A stretch of 64,000 nt of DNA from JAFECT01 sp964432415 (GTDB lineage: Bacteria > Pseudomonadota > Alphaproteobacteria > Caulobacterales > Caulobacteraceae), in assembly GCA_964432415.1 (NCBI GenBank), contig CAYSNW010000003.1, positions 62,001 to 126,000 of the forward strand. The letters are read 5' to 3'. The position numbers and the translations under genes are program-made. Positions within the stretch are counted from its first letter, which is position 1. Each line of letters begins with the position of its first letter. Positions 42,562-52,242 of the stretch are shown one piece after another. The notes beneath the pieces were generated by a model. That model saw only the letters and a list, made by a program, of their open reading frames with translations, made no database searches and had not been told where the DNA came from.

Positions 42562-43746
42562 ATGATCCTTCCCCTTCCCGACTCATCCGGCCTGGCCGCG
42601 CGCGCCATCGAGCTCCTGGCCAGGCTGGTCGCCTTCGACACCACCTCGCGCGGCTCGAACCTGGAGCTGATCGCCTGGGTGGAGAGCGAGCTCCAGCCCC
42701 TGGGTTTCCGCACCCGGCGCGTGCCCAACGCCGAGGGCACCAAATCCAACCTCTACGCCTCCATCGGTCCTGAGCTGGAAGGCGGGGTCGTGCTGTCGGG
42801 CCATACCGACGTTGTTCCGGTGGACGGCCAGCCGTGGAGCACCGACCCCTGGACCCTGACCCGCAAGGGCGAGCGGCTCTACGGCCGTGGGACCTGCGAC
42901 ATGAAGGGGTTCCTGGCCCAGTGCCTGGCCGCCGCGCCGGAGCTGGCGGCCGCGCCGCTGAACCGGCCGGTCCACCTGGCCTTCTCCTATGACGAGGAGG
43001 TGGGCTGTATCGGCGCGCCGGACATGATCGCGGCCATGGTGGCGGAGCTTCCCCGCCCCGCGCTGGTGGTGGTGGGCGAACCGACCAACATGGAGGCGGT
43101 CTCCGGCCACAAGGGGGTGACCGCCCACCGGGTCACCGTCACCGGGCGCGAAGCCCACTCCAGCCTGCCCCACCACGGCGTGTCAGCCGTCATGGAGGCG
43201 GTGGGGTTGATGGGCGAGCTCAATGCGATCTCGCGACGGCTCTGGGACGGCGCCGATCCGGCCTCAACCTACGATCCGAAGGGCGCGACCCTGACCATCG
43301 GCGAAGTCAGGGGCGGCACGGCGCGCAACATCATCGCCCGCGAGTGCGTCTTCGCCTTCGACCTGCGCTGGCCGGCGGGGTTGGAACCCGACGCCATCCT
43401 GAAGCCCTTCCTGGCCCGGTGTGCTGCGCTGGACGCCGAACTGAAGGCGCGCGCGCCGGAGGCTGGGGTCGCGGTGGAGCGCCTCTCCTGGACCCCGCCC
43501 CTGACGCCCGAGACCGACGGGGCGGCCGAGGTCTTCGCCCGGCGCCTGGCCGGCGACAACGGGCCCGCGCGGGTGGTGTCCTACGCTGCCGAGGCCGGAC
43601 AGTTCCAGGAGGCGGGCTTCTCCACCGTAATCTGCGGACCGGGCTCGATCGAGCAGGCCCACCAGCCCGACGAATACGTCGAGGTGCGCCAGATGGAACG
43701 CGGGGCGGAGTTCATGGCGCGGCTGATCGAGGCGATGCGGGAGTAG
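42562..43746 (+). CDS. argE: Acetylornithine deacetylase (M20 family)
   Basis: 394 residues. Di-zinc M20 ligands and catalytic residues: SGHTDVVPVDGQPW, GRGTCDMKGFLAQ, FSYDEEVGCIGA, VVGEPTNMEAVSGHKG, and the final GPGSIEQAHQPDEYV. The lid/dimer domain occupies about 185-295. The set fits ArgE, which removes acetate from N-acetylornithine in arginine synthesis. Most alphaproteobacteria use ArgJ, so this could be a family member acting on a related acyl amino acid. It ends 2 bases from a convergent TonB receptor gene, with no terminator between. Confidence 0.88.
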   Translation: MILPLPDSSGLAARAIELLARLVAFDTTSRGSNLELIAWVESELQPLGFRTRRVPNAEGTKSNLYASIGPELEGGVVLSGHTDVVPVDGQPWSTDPWTLTRKGERLYGRGTCDMKGFLAQCLAAAPELAAAPLNRPVHLAFSYDEEVGCIGAPDMIAAMVAELPRPALVVVGEPTNMEAVSGHKGVTAHRVTVTGREAHSSLPHHGVSAVMEAVGLMGELNAISRRLWDGADPASTYDPKGATLTIGEVRGGTARNIIARECVFAFDLRWPAGLEPDAILKPFLARCAALDAELKARAPEAGVAVERLSWTPPLTPETDGAAEVFARRLAGDNGPARVVSYAAEAGQFQEAGFSTVICGPGSIEQAHQPDEYVEVRQMERGAEFMARLIEAMRE

Positions 43747-43748
43747 CT

Positions 43749-45803
43749 TCAGAACGTCTTGCGGATCCGGGCGAAGAAGAAGGTTCCGAAGGTGTGGCTC
43801 TGCAGGTCGGTGAAGGCTGGCGGCGCGATATCGCGCGGACCCGAGAACACCTCGCGCATGTTGCGGTAGGCGCGCCGGCTGGTGTTGGCGATCTCGAAGT
43901 GGGCGGTGAGATCGCGCCGGGGTTTGTACTCGAAGAACACCAGGTTGAACGTGCCGTTGCGGATGGTGTCGATCTCGTTGAAGCGGAAGTAGCGCTCGCG
44001 ATAGGCGATGGTCGTGTCGATCCCCCAGCGCATCTTCCAGGCCGGCAGATTCTGGGCGAAGTGCAGCTCGGCGTCCAACGGGTGCTGGCCCGAGATGGCG
44101 CGCGGGTCCCCGGTCGTGGGATCGTCCACCCGTGAACTGCGCCAGGTTCCCTGCCCCCGCAGGGTCGCGCCGCGGACGCCGATGCGGTCGAGCGGCACGC
44201 TGAAGGCGGCGATCACGTCGTTTTCGCGCCCACCGCCGATGTTGCCCGGTTCGTCGAAGACGCCGGACGGGCCGGTGACCGGCACCCGGTCGACCACATC
44301 CTGCAGAACCAGGCGGCGCAGGGTCAGGGAGACCACTCCGTCCTTCCAGAAATGCCGCTCGTAGGCGGCCTCGAAAGCCCAGTCCGTCTGGGGTGCGAGG
44401 TTCGGATTGCCGGCGGCGACTCCGGCGCCGTTGAGCGCGCCATTGGCGGCGAAGTTGTTGAAGTCCAGCTGTCCCACCTCACGCTCGACCCGCAGCCGCA
44501 GTTGGTCGTTCGCATCCGGCGACCACGTCGCCGCCAGCCGCGGCTTGGAGAAGGTCAGGGTGCGCGACAGCGCGACGTCGCCGCTGGACGAGATGGTGGA
44601 ATGTTCGACCCGAAGACCCGCCTCGACCACGAGAGCGGCCGAGGGGCGCCAGGTTGCCGTGGTGAAGCCCTCGGCGCGCTGCTCCTGCACACGCACCCGG
44701 CCCGCGGGCACCTGGATGGCCACGCCGTTGTCGCTGAAGCTGGTGCGGGTCCGAAGCCAGTTGAAGGCGAACTCACCGCCGGCGTCGACCGTGAGGTTCC
44801 CCGAGGGACGCCAGTGCAGGACCCCGCGCGCGATGCTCTCGCCGCCGAGGTTGTGGACGCTGAAGTCCTCGTCGTCGCCCGCGGTCTGGAAGATGGAAGC
44901 CGCGCCGAAGGTGTTCAGGTGCTGCAGTCCGAAGGCCTCGAGCGCCAGACGGGGCGTCAGGTCTCGGCTGTAGCGAAGGCCGAGCTCGCCGTCGGTCTGG
45001 TCCTGCCGCAGCCGCTCCTGCTGCCGCCCGGCCACCACGAAGTTATCTACGTCATTCAGGCGGTAAGGCTGGTCTTCGAGCGTCAGGTTCACCCGCAGCC
45101 GCCCCCCGTACAGCGGCGTCTCGTAGGCGACCACGCCGAGGTAGCGGAACAGCGGGGCGGCGTAGCGCATCTGCGAGGAATCCAGCGCCTGGCCGTTGGG
45201 CGCGAGGATGGTGTGCAGGCCGCGCGCCTGGGTGTCGTCGTGGTAGCGGGCCCCGAAGAGGGAGGCCTCCAGCGTGCGGCCGTCGCCTTTCCAGTTCCCC
45301 TCCAGGCGAAGCTGGGGATCGACCGGAACGTGGCTGGGCATATAGGCGCTGACGACCGCTGCGCCGGTGAAGCCGGCGTCCTTGCGGCGCACCACATTGG
45401 CCACGATGGTCTTGCCCTGCATGTCCACGCCCGGCGCGCCGCCGCGGATCAGGTCGATGCGTTCGACCTGGGCCACCGGAATGCGCCGGAGAATGGCGAT
45501 CAGGTCGTCGGTCTTGCTGGCCGGTCGCTGGCCGTCGATCAGGACATTGCCCGCCGCCCCACCGAACCCCCGCACCGCGCTGCCGTCGTCGAAGGCGAAG
45601 CCCGGGAGGCGCAGCACCATGTCGTAGGCCGTCTCCAGGCCCATGGGCGCGAAGAAGGAGGCAGGATAGGCGCTCACGCCGTTCGGCGCGTCGGCGGGCG
45701 CCGGGCCATCGGCCGGCTCCGCGGCATGGACGGCGGACGGCGCGAGGCTGAGCGCAGCCAGCACAGCGACCCAAGAAGCTCTCCTGCCCTGCCGGCCAGC
45801 CAT
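43749..45803 (-). CDS. TonB-dependent outer-membrane receptor
   Basis: 684 residues from ATG 45803, preceded by GGGGAG. Signal peptide: WVAVLAALSLAPSAVHAA. The plug (about 50-170) has VRGFGGAAGNVLIDGQRPASK and RIDLIRGGAPGVDMQGKT. The barrel ends in IRKTF, the C-terminal Phe required for insertion. It is shorter than ferric-siderophore receptors and has no obvious TonB-box motif near the N-terminus. It lies 106 bases downstream of the LytTR regulator on the same strand, so it may be a target or the last gene of that operon. Ligand unknown. Confidence 0.9.
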   Translation of the reverse strand: MAGRQGRRASWVAVLAALSLAPSAVHAAEPADGPAPADAPNGVSAYPASFFAPMGLETAYDMVLRLPGFAFDDGSAVRGFGGAAGNVLIDGQRPASKTDDLIAILRRIPVAQVERIDLIRGGAPGVDMQGKTIVANVVRRKDAGFTGAAVVSAYMPSHVPVDPQLRLEGNWKGDGRTLEASLFGARYHDDTQARGLHTILAPNGQALDSSQMRYAAPLFRYLGVVAYETPLYGGRLRVNLTLEDQPYRLNDVDNFVVAGRQQERLRQDQTDGELGLRYSRDLTPRLALEAFGLQHLNTFGAASIFQTAGDDEDFSVHNLGGESIARGVLHWRPSGNLTVDAGGEFAFNWLRTRTSFSDNGVAIQVPAGRVRVQEQRAEGFTTATWRPSAALVVEAGLRVEHSTISSSGDVALSRTLTFSKPRLAATWSPDANDQLRLRVEREVGQLDFNNFAANGALNGAGVAAGNPNLAPQTDWAFEAAYERHFWKDGVVSLTLRRLVLQDVVDRVPVTGPSGVFDEPGNIGGGRENDVIAAFSVPLDRIGVRGATLRGQGTWRSSRVDDPTTGDPRAISGQHPLDAELHFAQNLPAWKMRWGIDTTIAYRERYFRFNEIDTIRNGTFNLVFFEYKPRRDLTAHFEIANTSRRAYRNMREVFSGPRDIAPPAFTDLQSHTFGTFFFARIRKTF

Positions 45804-45909
45804 AGGCGTCTCCCCACGATCCGCCGGAATGGGGAGGACAGGCGCCGCCCGTCTCAACCGAATTGTGGTCAGAAGGCCGAGCGCGGGGGCGAACGGCCGA
45901 CGGAGGCGC

Positions 45910-46644
45910 CTAGGATCGCGCCAACAGCGAACGGACGCGCTCGGTCAGCCGCCGACTCACCGGCGCGGTCGACCCGTCGCTGAGGGTGAGCAGCAGGCGG
46001 TGTTCGTCGCGCGGCGAGATCTCGCGCACGCGGGCCAGGTTGACCAGGAAGCGCCGGTGCACCCGCAGGAAACCGCTGTTGCGCAGCGTCCTTTCCAGCG
46101 CCGCGAGGGTGGAGCGTTGCAGATAGTCACGCCCTGCCGAGCGCACGCGCACATAGTTGTCCTCCGACGCGACGAGCAGGATTTCGCCGGCGTCGAGCAG
46201 CAGGGTCCGATCCCCGCTCTGCACCGGCACCTTGACCCCGCCGGGCGGCGGTCGCGAGGCGGCGAGCACGTCCTTCGCGCGCTGCAGGGCCTTTGCGAAT
46301 CGCGCCTCGTCGAAGGGTTTGAGCAGGTAGTCGCAGGCCTGCAGATCGAAGGCCCTGACCGCGTGCTCCGAATAGGCGGTGGTGAAGACGGTCACCGGCA
46401 TGCGGTCTTCGGGGAGGCCGACCAGGAGGTCGGCGCCGGACAGGCCCGGCATCTCCACATCCAGGAACAGGATGTCCGGCCGCGAGCGCGCGATCTCGGC
46501 GCGCGCCGCGACCCCGTTGGCGCACTCGCGGATGTCGCCCACGCCACCGTCCCGATCCAGCAGGCGGCGCAGCAGCCGCCGGGCCAGGGGCTCGTCGTCG
46601 ACAATCAGGACCCGGGGTTTCGCCGCGGCGTCAGTGTCCGCCAT
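45910..46644 (-). CDS. LytTR-type response regulator
   Basis: 244 residues from ATG 46644. Receiver domain (about 10-125): VLIVDDEPLARRLL, FLDVEMPGLSG (phospho-Asp about 57), TTAYSEHAVRAF, and YLLKPFDEARF (Lys). LytTR DNA-binding domain (about 140-240): EDNYVRVRSAG, then FLRVHRRFLVNL. The gene overlaps the kinase gene by 14 bases. LytTR proteins bind direct repeats upstream of promoters; the TonB receptor gene 106 bases downstream is a candidate target. This is the second half of a LytS/LytR pair. Confidence 0.93.
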   Translation of the reverse strand: MADTDAAAKPRVLIVDDEPLARRLLRRLLDRDGGVGDIRECANGVAARAEIARSRPDILFLDVEMPGLSGADLLVGLPEDRMPVTVFTTAYSEHAVRAFDLQACDYLLKPFDEARFAKALQRAKDVLAASRPPPGGVKVPVQSGDRTLLLDAGEILLVASEDNYVRVRSAGRDYLQRSTLAALERTLRNSGFLRVHRRFLVNLARVREISPRDEHRLLLTLSDGSTAPVSRRLTERVRSLLARS

Positions 46645-47773
46645 CCGCCGGCCCCTCGATCGGCAGGCGCAGGATCGCCTCGTAGGCTCCGGGCGCGAGC
46701 GATGCGCACAGAAGCGACGCCTCGTCCCCGTATGCCTGCCGCAACCGCGCGCGGGTGTTGGCCAGACCGAGCCCGTCTCCCGGTCTCGGCGGCGTAGCGC
46801 CGGCGCCCGCCTCAACGTTGCGGACGACGATCTCGAGCTCGCCGCCCCGCTTCGCCGCTGAAAGGGTCAGCTCCACCCGAGCCAGCGCCGGCGCCACGCC
46901 ATGGCGGATGGCGTTCTCCACCAGGGGCTGAAGGATCAGGGGAGGAACGCACGCGTCCAGCACTTCGGGCGGAACCTCGATGCGGACCCTGAGCCGGTCG
47001 GCGAAACGGACCTTCTCGATGTCCAGGTAGAGCTCGGCGAACCGCAACTCCTCGGCCAGGCGCAGGGTCTGGACCGCGCCCCGCTCCAGCGTCGCGCGCA
47101 GGAAGTCGCCCAGACGCGCGACCATGGCGTGGGCCTGGGCCGGCGCCTCGTCGATCAGGGACGAGATCGAGTGCAGGGTGTTGAACAGGAAGTGGGGCTG
47201 GATCTGCATGCGCAGCGCCTGCAGCTGGGCCTGGGCCAACTGGCGCTGCAGGCTCTCGGAGCGCTTCTCCTCCCGCCGGATCCGCCGCAGGGACCCGTCG
47301 GAGACGAAGGCCATCAGCACCAGGCCATAGGTCACCACCCCGGTCAGGGTACGGTAGAGGAAGTTGTTCTTGAACGCCTCGGCCAGGGAGGCGAAGCGGC
47401 GGTGGAATTCCGGGTCGAGCCCGTGCTCCGTCGTCAGGAAGATGACGACGTGGGTCATCGCCAGGGCCAGGGCCGCGACGAAGTGGACCGAGAGGTTTCG
47501 CCCGCGGCGTTCGCCCTGCGGCGGGAAGCGCCTGGACAGCAGGAACACCACCGGCGAGAGGACGAACCAGAGGGCGTAATTCAGGCCGTACCACAGCGCC
47601 GCCGAGCGCCAGGATGGACCGGTGGGCTCCGCCTCCGGCAGCCAGGAGATGAAGAAGGCTGCGGCGACTGAGGCCCAGACGGCGGCCATGACCGCGAGCA
47701 GGCCCAGGGAAAAGGGCCGGTCTTCCAGCGCCGGATCGGCCGGCGGGTCCAATGTCAGCTCAGGCGCGCTCAC
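46631..47773 (-). CDS. LytS-like sensor histidine kinase (His_kinase/PF06580 type)
   Basis: 380 residues. About four N-terminal membrane helices (LLAVMAAVWASVAAAFFISWL onward to about 165), a short coiled coil (RREEKRSESLQRQLAQAQLQ), then the phospho-acceptor box QIQPHFLFNTLHSISSLID, which is the PF06580 signature, and an HATPase domain (LQPLVENAIRHGVAP; GDGLGLANTRARL). There is no periplasmic domain, so it probably senses something in or near the membrane. It overlaps the aminotransferase gene upstream and the regulator downstream by 14 bases each, tying signalling to amino-acid metabolism. Confidence 0.92.
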   Translation of the reverse strand: MSAPELTLDPPADPALEDRPFSLGLLAVMAAVWASVAAAFFISWLPEAEPTGPSWRSAALWYGLNYALWFVLSPVVFLLSRRFPPQGERRGRNLSVHFVAALALAMTHVVIFLTTEHGLDPEFHRRFASLAEAFKNNFLYRTLTGVVTYGLVLMAFVSDGSLRRIRREEKRSESLQRQLAQAQLQALRMQIQPHFLFNTLHSISSLIDEAPAQAHAMVARLGDFLRATLERGAVQTLRLAEELRFAELYLDIEKVRFADRLRVRIEVPPEVLDACVPPLILQPLVENAIRHGVAPALARVELTLSAAKRGGELEIVVRNVEAGAGATPPRPGDGLGLANTRARLRQAYGDEASLLCASLAPGAYEAILRLPIEGPADGGH

Positions 47774-48863
47774 GGCTCAGGCTCCGCTCCAGCGCGCGGG
47801 ATATACGCTCCAGTCCCTGCCGCGTCACATCCGGATCGCCCGCCACGCCGATGCGGATATGCTCCGGCGCAAAGAAGAAGCGACCCGGAACCACTCCTGT
47901 CTCGAACTCATCGGCCAGACGCGTCACGAAGGCGTCGGCGTCTCCCGAGACCAGGCGCGGGAACACGGTGGTGCCGATCTCGGGGATGGTCTGCTCCAGC
48001 GCCGGATGGCCGCCCAGCAGTTGCCGGTAGGCCTCCAGATTGCGGGCGATGGCGTCCAGGCTCCGGGCCCTGAGCGCCGGCAGCCGGTCCAGCGCCATCA
48101 GGCTGAGCTGGTCGGTCAGGAACGGTCCGCGCGCATAGATCAGGTCGTGCAGACGCCACATACGCCCGGCCAGCTCGGGCTCGGCCAGCACCCAGCCGCA
48201 GCGCAGGCCGGAAAGGCCGTAGGCCTTGGTCAGACTGGAGGTGACCACCACATGGGGGCCCAGGGTGAAGGCGGTCTCCGCCTGCTCACCCGTGAAGGTC
48301 AGTTCGCGATAGACCTCATCGACCAGAAAGCGCGCGCCCGCGTCGCGGGCCAGGTCGGCCACGGCCTTTAGGTCGGCGGGATCCGCGCGGACGCTGGAGG
48401 GGTTGTGCAGCTCGGTCGCCACGATCAGGCGGGTGTCCGGCGTCAGTTTCGCAGCCACCGCGGCCGGGTCGAGGCGGAAACCGGAGGCGGCGGTGCGTTC
48501 GAAGAACACCACCTCGGCGCCGAGGTAGCGCAGGGTGGAGACCATCAGCTCATAGGCCGGACTCTCGATCAGCACCCGGTCGCCGGGGTCGATGAGGGCG
48601 GCCATGGCCAGATGATTGGCGAAGGAGGCGCCGGCGGCCTGGACCACCGAGGCCGGATCGATACCGAAGCGGCCGGCCAGCCGCTCGACCAGGGGAGCCC
48701 AGCCGTAGGCGTTGGGTCCCTGTAGCGGGCCGAGTTGCGACAGGTCGGCGCCGATGTCCTCGAGGGTCCGGTCGGGAACCCCGCTGGCGGCCAGGTTGAA
48801 GCGCCCCCCCGTGTGCAGCTTGGCGAAGTGCATGTAGGGCGACTGGCGCAGGCGCGGGCTCAT
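47760..48863 (-). CDS. PLP-dependent aminotransferase, class I/II
   Basis: 367 residues, fold type I. PLP Lys is in TSSLTKAYGLSGLRCGW; AAGASFANHLAMAAL and ELHNPSSV carry the cofactor-binding Asn, and FLVDEVYREL the Asp. The arrangement resembles alanine/aspartate-type aminotransferases and regulator-like MocR domains, but there is no HTH. It is slightly short (family usually 380-420). It overlaps the permease stop by 4 bases and the kinase start by 14, so it belongs to a four-gene unit. The amino acid used is unknown; the adjacent APC permease suggests one taken up from outside. Confidence 0.88.
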   Translation of the reverse strand: MSPRLRQSPYMHFAKLHTGGRFNLAASGVPDRTLEDIGADLSQLGPLQGPNAYGWAPLVERLAGRFGIDPASVVQAAGASFANHLAMAALIDPGDRVLIESPAYELMVSTLRYLGAEVVFFERTAASGFRLDPAAVAAKLTPDTRLIVATELHNPSSVRADPADLKAVADLARDAGARFLVDEVYRELTFTGEQAETAFTLGPHVVVTSSLTKAYGLSGLRCGWVLAEPELAGRMWRLHDLIYARGPFLTDQLSLMALDRLPALRARSLDAIARNLEAYRQLLGGHPALEQTIPEIGTTVFPRLVSGDADAFVTRLADEFETGVVPGRFFFAPEHIRIGVAGDPDVTRQGLERISRALERSLSRERA

Positions 48864-50191
48864 GCGGCCGACACAGTCCCGAAGCGGCGCCAGAGCAGAT
48901 AGGCCGGAACCCCCAGCAGCATCAGACCGTAGCCGAGGGTGCTGTCAATCGGATAAGCCCAGAAGGAACTGGCCACCACCACGGCGCAAGCCAGGACGAA
49001 GAGGCCGGTTGTGATGGGATGCCAGGGCGCGCGGAAACCCGGCTCGCTGGCGGCGCCCGCGGCTTCTCGCCGACGCAGGACGAAGATCGCCGCCCCGGTC
49101 AGGCCGAAGAACAGGAAATTCATGGCCACCACATAGCTGAGCAGCCGGTCGTAGGTGCCGCTGAGCACGAGGACCGCCGCCCATCCGGCCTGGATCAGGA
49201 TGGCCAGCACCGGCGCGCGGCTGCCCGACGCAACCGCCCCGACCGATTTGAAGAACAGGCCGTCGCGGGCCATGGCGAAATAGACGCGCGGCGCGGTCAG
49301 CATCGACTGGCTGAGGAAGCCCAGGGTCGAAAGCGCGATGGCCGCGGCCGTGAGGCTGGCGCCCACGGGTCCGAGCGCGACCTCAAGGGCGTCGGCGGCG
49401 GGCGTGGCGGTCAAGGCCAGCTTGTCCGGACCGAGCGCCCTGAGGCAGGCCACGGTGACGGCGAGGTAGAGCACGATCACCCCGATCACTCCGATGATCA
49501 GGGCCCGGGCCAGGTCCCGGCGGGGGTCCTTCATCTCGCCGGCGACCATGTTGGAGGTCTGCCAGCCGCCGAAGGCGAACAGGACCGGGATGATGGCGGC
49601 GCCGAAGTTCTTGAGCATGCCCCCCGCCGGAACCGCGTCGGTCATCGGCTGGGTGAGCGAATAGGGCTTCGGTACGAGGAACAGCCCCGCCAGAACGATG
49701 CCGCCGATGGCCATGAGCTTGAGCGCGCCGAGCCCCGACTGCACCCCGTTGCCGGCCCTGACCCCGGCGCAATTGGCCGCCGCCAGCAGGGCCAGGGTCA
49801 CCACCGCGATCAGCCCCCCGGGCAGGGTCGTGCCCGTCAGCTTCTGGACGTTCTCGGCGAAGATCAGGGCGACGGCGGCCATGCCCCCGGTCTGCACCAC
49901 GAGCAACGTCGTCCAGCCGAAGAGGAAGGCGACCAAGGGATGGAAGGCGGCCTTGAGGTAGGCGTACTCGCCGCCGGTCTCGGGCATGCGCGCGGCCATC
50001 TCGGCGTAGACCAGCGCTCCCAGCAGGGCGACGCCGCCGCCGATGGCCCAGGCGGCCAGGATCAGGGGCGGGGCGTGAAGGTTGTGGGCGACCACCGCCG
50101 GGTTCTTGAAGATGCCGGACCCGACGATGCCGCCGATGACCAGCAGCACCGCGCTGAAGAAGCCGATCTCGCGCTTGAGCGGTTCGGTCAT
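48860..50191 (-). CDS. APC-family amino acid permease
   Basis: 443 residues from ATG 50191, with GGAGGG 6 bases upstream. Twelve helices. The first has GFFSAVLLVIGGIVGSGIFKNP, the APC glycine-rich substrate motif (GSGIF), and the loop ARMPETGGEYAYLKAAF is also typical. The likely role is H+-coupled amino acid uptake. It is the first gene of the overlapping unit with aminotransferase, LytS-like kinase and LytTR regulator. Substrate unknown. Confidence 0.92.
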   Translation of the reverse strand: MTEPLKREIGFFSAVLLVIGGIVGSGIFKNPAVVAHNLHAPPLILAAWAIGGGVALLGALVYAEMAARMPETGGEYAYLKAAFHPLVAFLFGWTTLLVVQTGGMAAVALIFAENVQKLTGTTLPGGLIAVVTLALLAAANCAGVRAGNGVQSGLGALKLMAIGGIVLAGLFLVPKPYSLTQPMTDAVPAGGMLKNFGAAIIPVLFAFGGWQTSNMVAGEMKDPRRDLARALIIGVIGVIVLYLAVTVACLRALGPDKLALTATPAADALEVALGPVGASLTAAAIALSTLGFLSQSMLTAPRVYFAMARDGLFFKSVGAVASGSRAPVLAILIQAGWAAVLVLSGTYDRLLSYVVAMNFLFFGLTGAAIFVLRRREAAGAASEPGFRAPWHPITTGLFVLACAVVVASSFWAYPIDSTLGYGLMLLGVPAYLLWRRFGTVSAA

Positions 50192-50309
50192 GGTCGGCCC
50201 TCCGGCGCCGCGGTCCCGCGGCGGAGAGGCTATGGGAAGGGAGTTTGTCCGGCGCCGCAAGCGCCGCGAGAAGCGGGCCCGCACCCTCTTCGGCGCGGGC
50301 CCCTGGTTC

Positions 50310-50879
50310 TCAGTGGGGACAGACGCACCGTGCGGTCACGGTGAAGATCCCGGCCATGCCCGTCGGCGAGCCCGGCTGATTGGAGACCACGAAGGTGATC
50401 GAGGGATTCGGATTGTTCTCGTCTGCGGGCGAGAACATGGCATTTGTCGTGTGGCCGAATGAGGTGAAGTCCGTGCCGTTGGGCGCCATTCCGCCGCAGG
50501 CTCCCGCGGACTGGGTGGGACCCGTCCCGGCCTGCAGGGTCATGCCGCAGTTGTCGGCGGTCCAGCGCGCCGAAACCGCCATCGGGCCGTGCATCGTCGG
50601 AGCACTGAAGACGATCCTGTAGGTGAGTGTTTGCGGCCCGTTTCCGCTTGCCGGCCCGATCCAGGTGGCCGGCGAGGGATTGGCCCAGCCGGAGTGGGCC
50701 ACGGCGGCAGCCGGCGCGCCGTTGACCGTCCAGCCCGAGGTCGTGTCGGTGCGGATCATCAGGGTGACGGGGCCGCCCCCGGTCTTGCACGGCGGCAACT
50801 GCGGCATGGCCGCCATGGCGGGGCTGGCCATCAAGGCGGCCGCGGCCCCGAAAATCATTAGTCCCTGCAACCTGTTCAT
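50310..50879 (-). CDS. Secreted protein of unknown function
   Basis: 189 residues from ATG 50879; GGGAG lies 6 bases upstream, which favours this ATG over the one at 50885. A Sec signal (LMIFGAAAALMASPAMAAM) is followed by a Gly/Thr/Pro-rich mature domain with beta-strand patterns (TLMIRTDTTSGWTVNG, GIFTVTARC) and six cysteines, including an RCVC end, that could form disulfides. No family recognised. It is divergent from the 387-residue unknown gene across 199 bases. Confidence 0.75.
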   Translation of the reverse strand: MNRLQGLMIFGAAAALMASPAMAAMPQLPPCKTGGGPVTLMIRTDTTSGWTVNGAPAAAVAHSGWANPSPATWIGPASGNGPQTLTYRIVFSAPTMHGPMAVSARWTADNCGMTLQAGTGPTQSAGACGGMAPNGTDFTSFGHTTNAMFSPADENNPNPSITFVVSNQPGSPTGMAGIFTVTARCVCPH

Positions 50880-51078
50880 TCTCATCTCCCAATTGCCGTG
50901 GCCGTCACGGACGGCCTTCGGGAGACCTGGCGCGGCGCGCCGATGCTCCCACCGCCTTCAAGCTCGGCTGCAGGGGGATCGGCGCCTACCCCATGATCGT
51001 GGGGGATCGGAGCGTGCTTCGTTGTCACGCGCCGCGACGGTGCTAACGTCCGGTCGGCGGTCAATCAGGAGAGGGCGC

Positions 51079-52242
51079 GTGCGGCTGACCGTGACGATCC
51101 CCTTGCTGGTGCTGGCGGTCGGCGCATCCGTGGTCGTCATGTCCGCCGCGAGCTTCCTTCGCCCTCGCGCGAGCGACGCCGCGGAAGCGCCCAGGACCGG
51201 CGTGGAGATGTTGCGGAGCTTTCCCTGCCGGAAGGCCGAGACCAAGCACATCCGGATACGCGGTGCGGAAGACGGGTTTTCCCCGGCCGGCGACGAGCCC
51301 GGCTACATCCGCCCGGGACGCCTGACGGCGAACACGCGTTCGTTCTACCGGGACAACCGCTACGACCAGTATCAGGCCGATCGCCCCTTCACCGACTCCA
51401 TCGAGGTTCCGGCAAGGATTTCCAGCGGCCTGTTCGTGATCAGCCTGCGCAAGGTCGCGAACAACGACAACGACACCTTCGGGATCGGCGACCTGTCGCC
51501 GCCAGCCGAAGGGACCCGGTCCCCCAGCCTGGGCGCCCTGGTCACCCGGCTGGACAAGGCGCCAGGATGGCGGCGCACGGGCACCCTCTATGCGGCGGAC
51601 CTGGGAGCAGCAGTGCTGTCTCTCCCCTCCAACGCCGCGACGACGGCCGCCTCGCCGGAGCGGGGAGCCGGCGCCCCCGCCACCCTCCTGTCCTACATCC
51701 GCTCCGGTCGGTCGACCTCCTGGCTCGATGTCGCGGTGGAGGACGACACCAGCGTCGACTTCATGGGAGTAGCGGTCTGCGAGGAGCCGGAGCGCACGCG
51801 GGGCCTGACCCTCGCGCCGGGCGAGATCGGACCGCACCCGTCGCCGGACGCCGTCTTTCTGGCCTGCCGTCGGGTCAGGGACGGCAGCCACGTCTGCGAC
51901 CCCTACGCGGGCGACACCCCCTGTTCCACGCGGCTGCCGCTTGCCTGCTTCAAACCCGGCGACATCCCCGCGCCGCGCGCCCTGAAACAGTCCGCGGCGT
52001 ACAGGTCCTGGAGCGGCGGGACCCTGGCGCTCAGCGAGCCGGTGCGCGGGGACAGCTTTGCGGTGGTCGCCGAAGCCGACCGCTACTGCGCGGCCCGGTT
52101 CGGGGCCGGGTGGCGCGCCGCCGAATTCCATGACGGGGTCCGCGAGGGGATCGCGGCCCGTGGCGACCCGTCAGCCGTCGCCCGGCGAGCGTGGATCGAC
52201 ATCGCCGACCAGCCCTACGCTACGTGCTGGAGGCGGCCATGA
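51079..52242 (+). CDS. Exported or membrane-anchored protein of unknown function, coupled to a response regulator
   Basis: 387 residues from GTG 51079, preceded by CAGGAGAGGG; the frame is open further upstream but lacks such a site. One N-terminal hydrophobic helix (TVTIPLLVLAVGASVVVMSAAS) may be an anchor or uncleaved signal. The rest is soluble, with cysteines in pairs (FPCRK, VAVCEE, LACRRV, VCDPYAGDTPC, LACFKPGD, YCAARFGAGW, ATCWRR). I recognise no domain. Its stop overlaps the next start (ATGA), so it is co-translated with a NarL-type regulator. It could be the input partner of that signalling system. Confidence 0.75.
   Translation: MRLTVTIPLLVLAVGASVVVMSAASFLRPRASDAAEAPRTGVEMLRSFPCRKAETKHIRIRGAEDGFSPAGDEPGYIRPGRLTANTRSFYRDNRYDQYQADRPFTDSIEVPARISSGLFVISLRKVANNDNDTFGIGDLSPPAEGTRSPSLGALVTRLDKAPGWRRTGTLYAADLGAAVLSLPSNAATTAASPERGAGAPATLLSYIRSGRSTSWLDVAVEDDTSVDFMGVAVCEEPERTRGLTLAPGEIGPHPSPDAVFLACRRVRDGSHVCDPYAGDTPCSTRLPLACFKPGDIPAPRALKQSAAYRSWSGGTLALSEPVRGDSFAVVAEADRYCAARFGAGWRAAEFHDGVREGIAARGDPSAVARRAWIDIADQPYATCWRRP

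Noticed and set aside
45804..45909. LytTR binding repeats before the TonB receptor gene
   Set aside because: Only loosely similar single segments were seen; no convincing pair of direct repeats.
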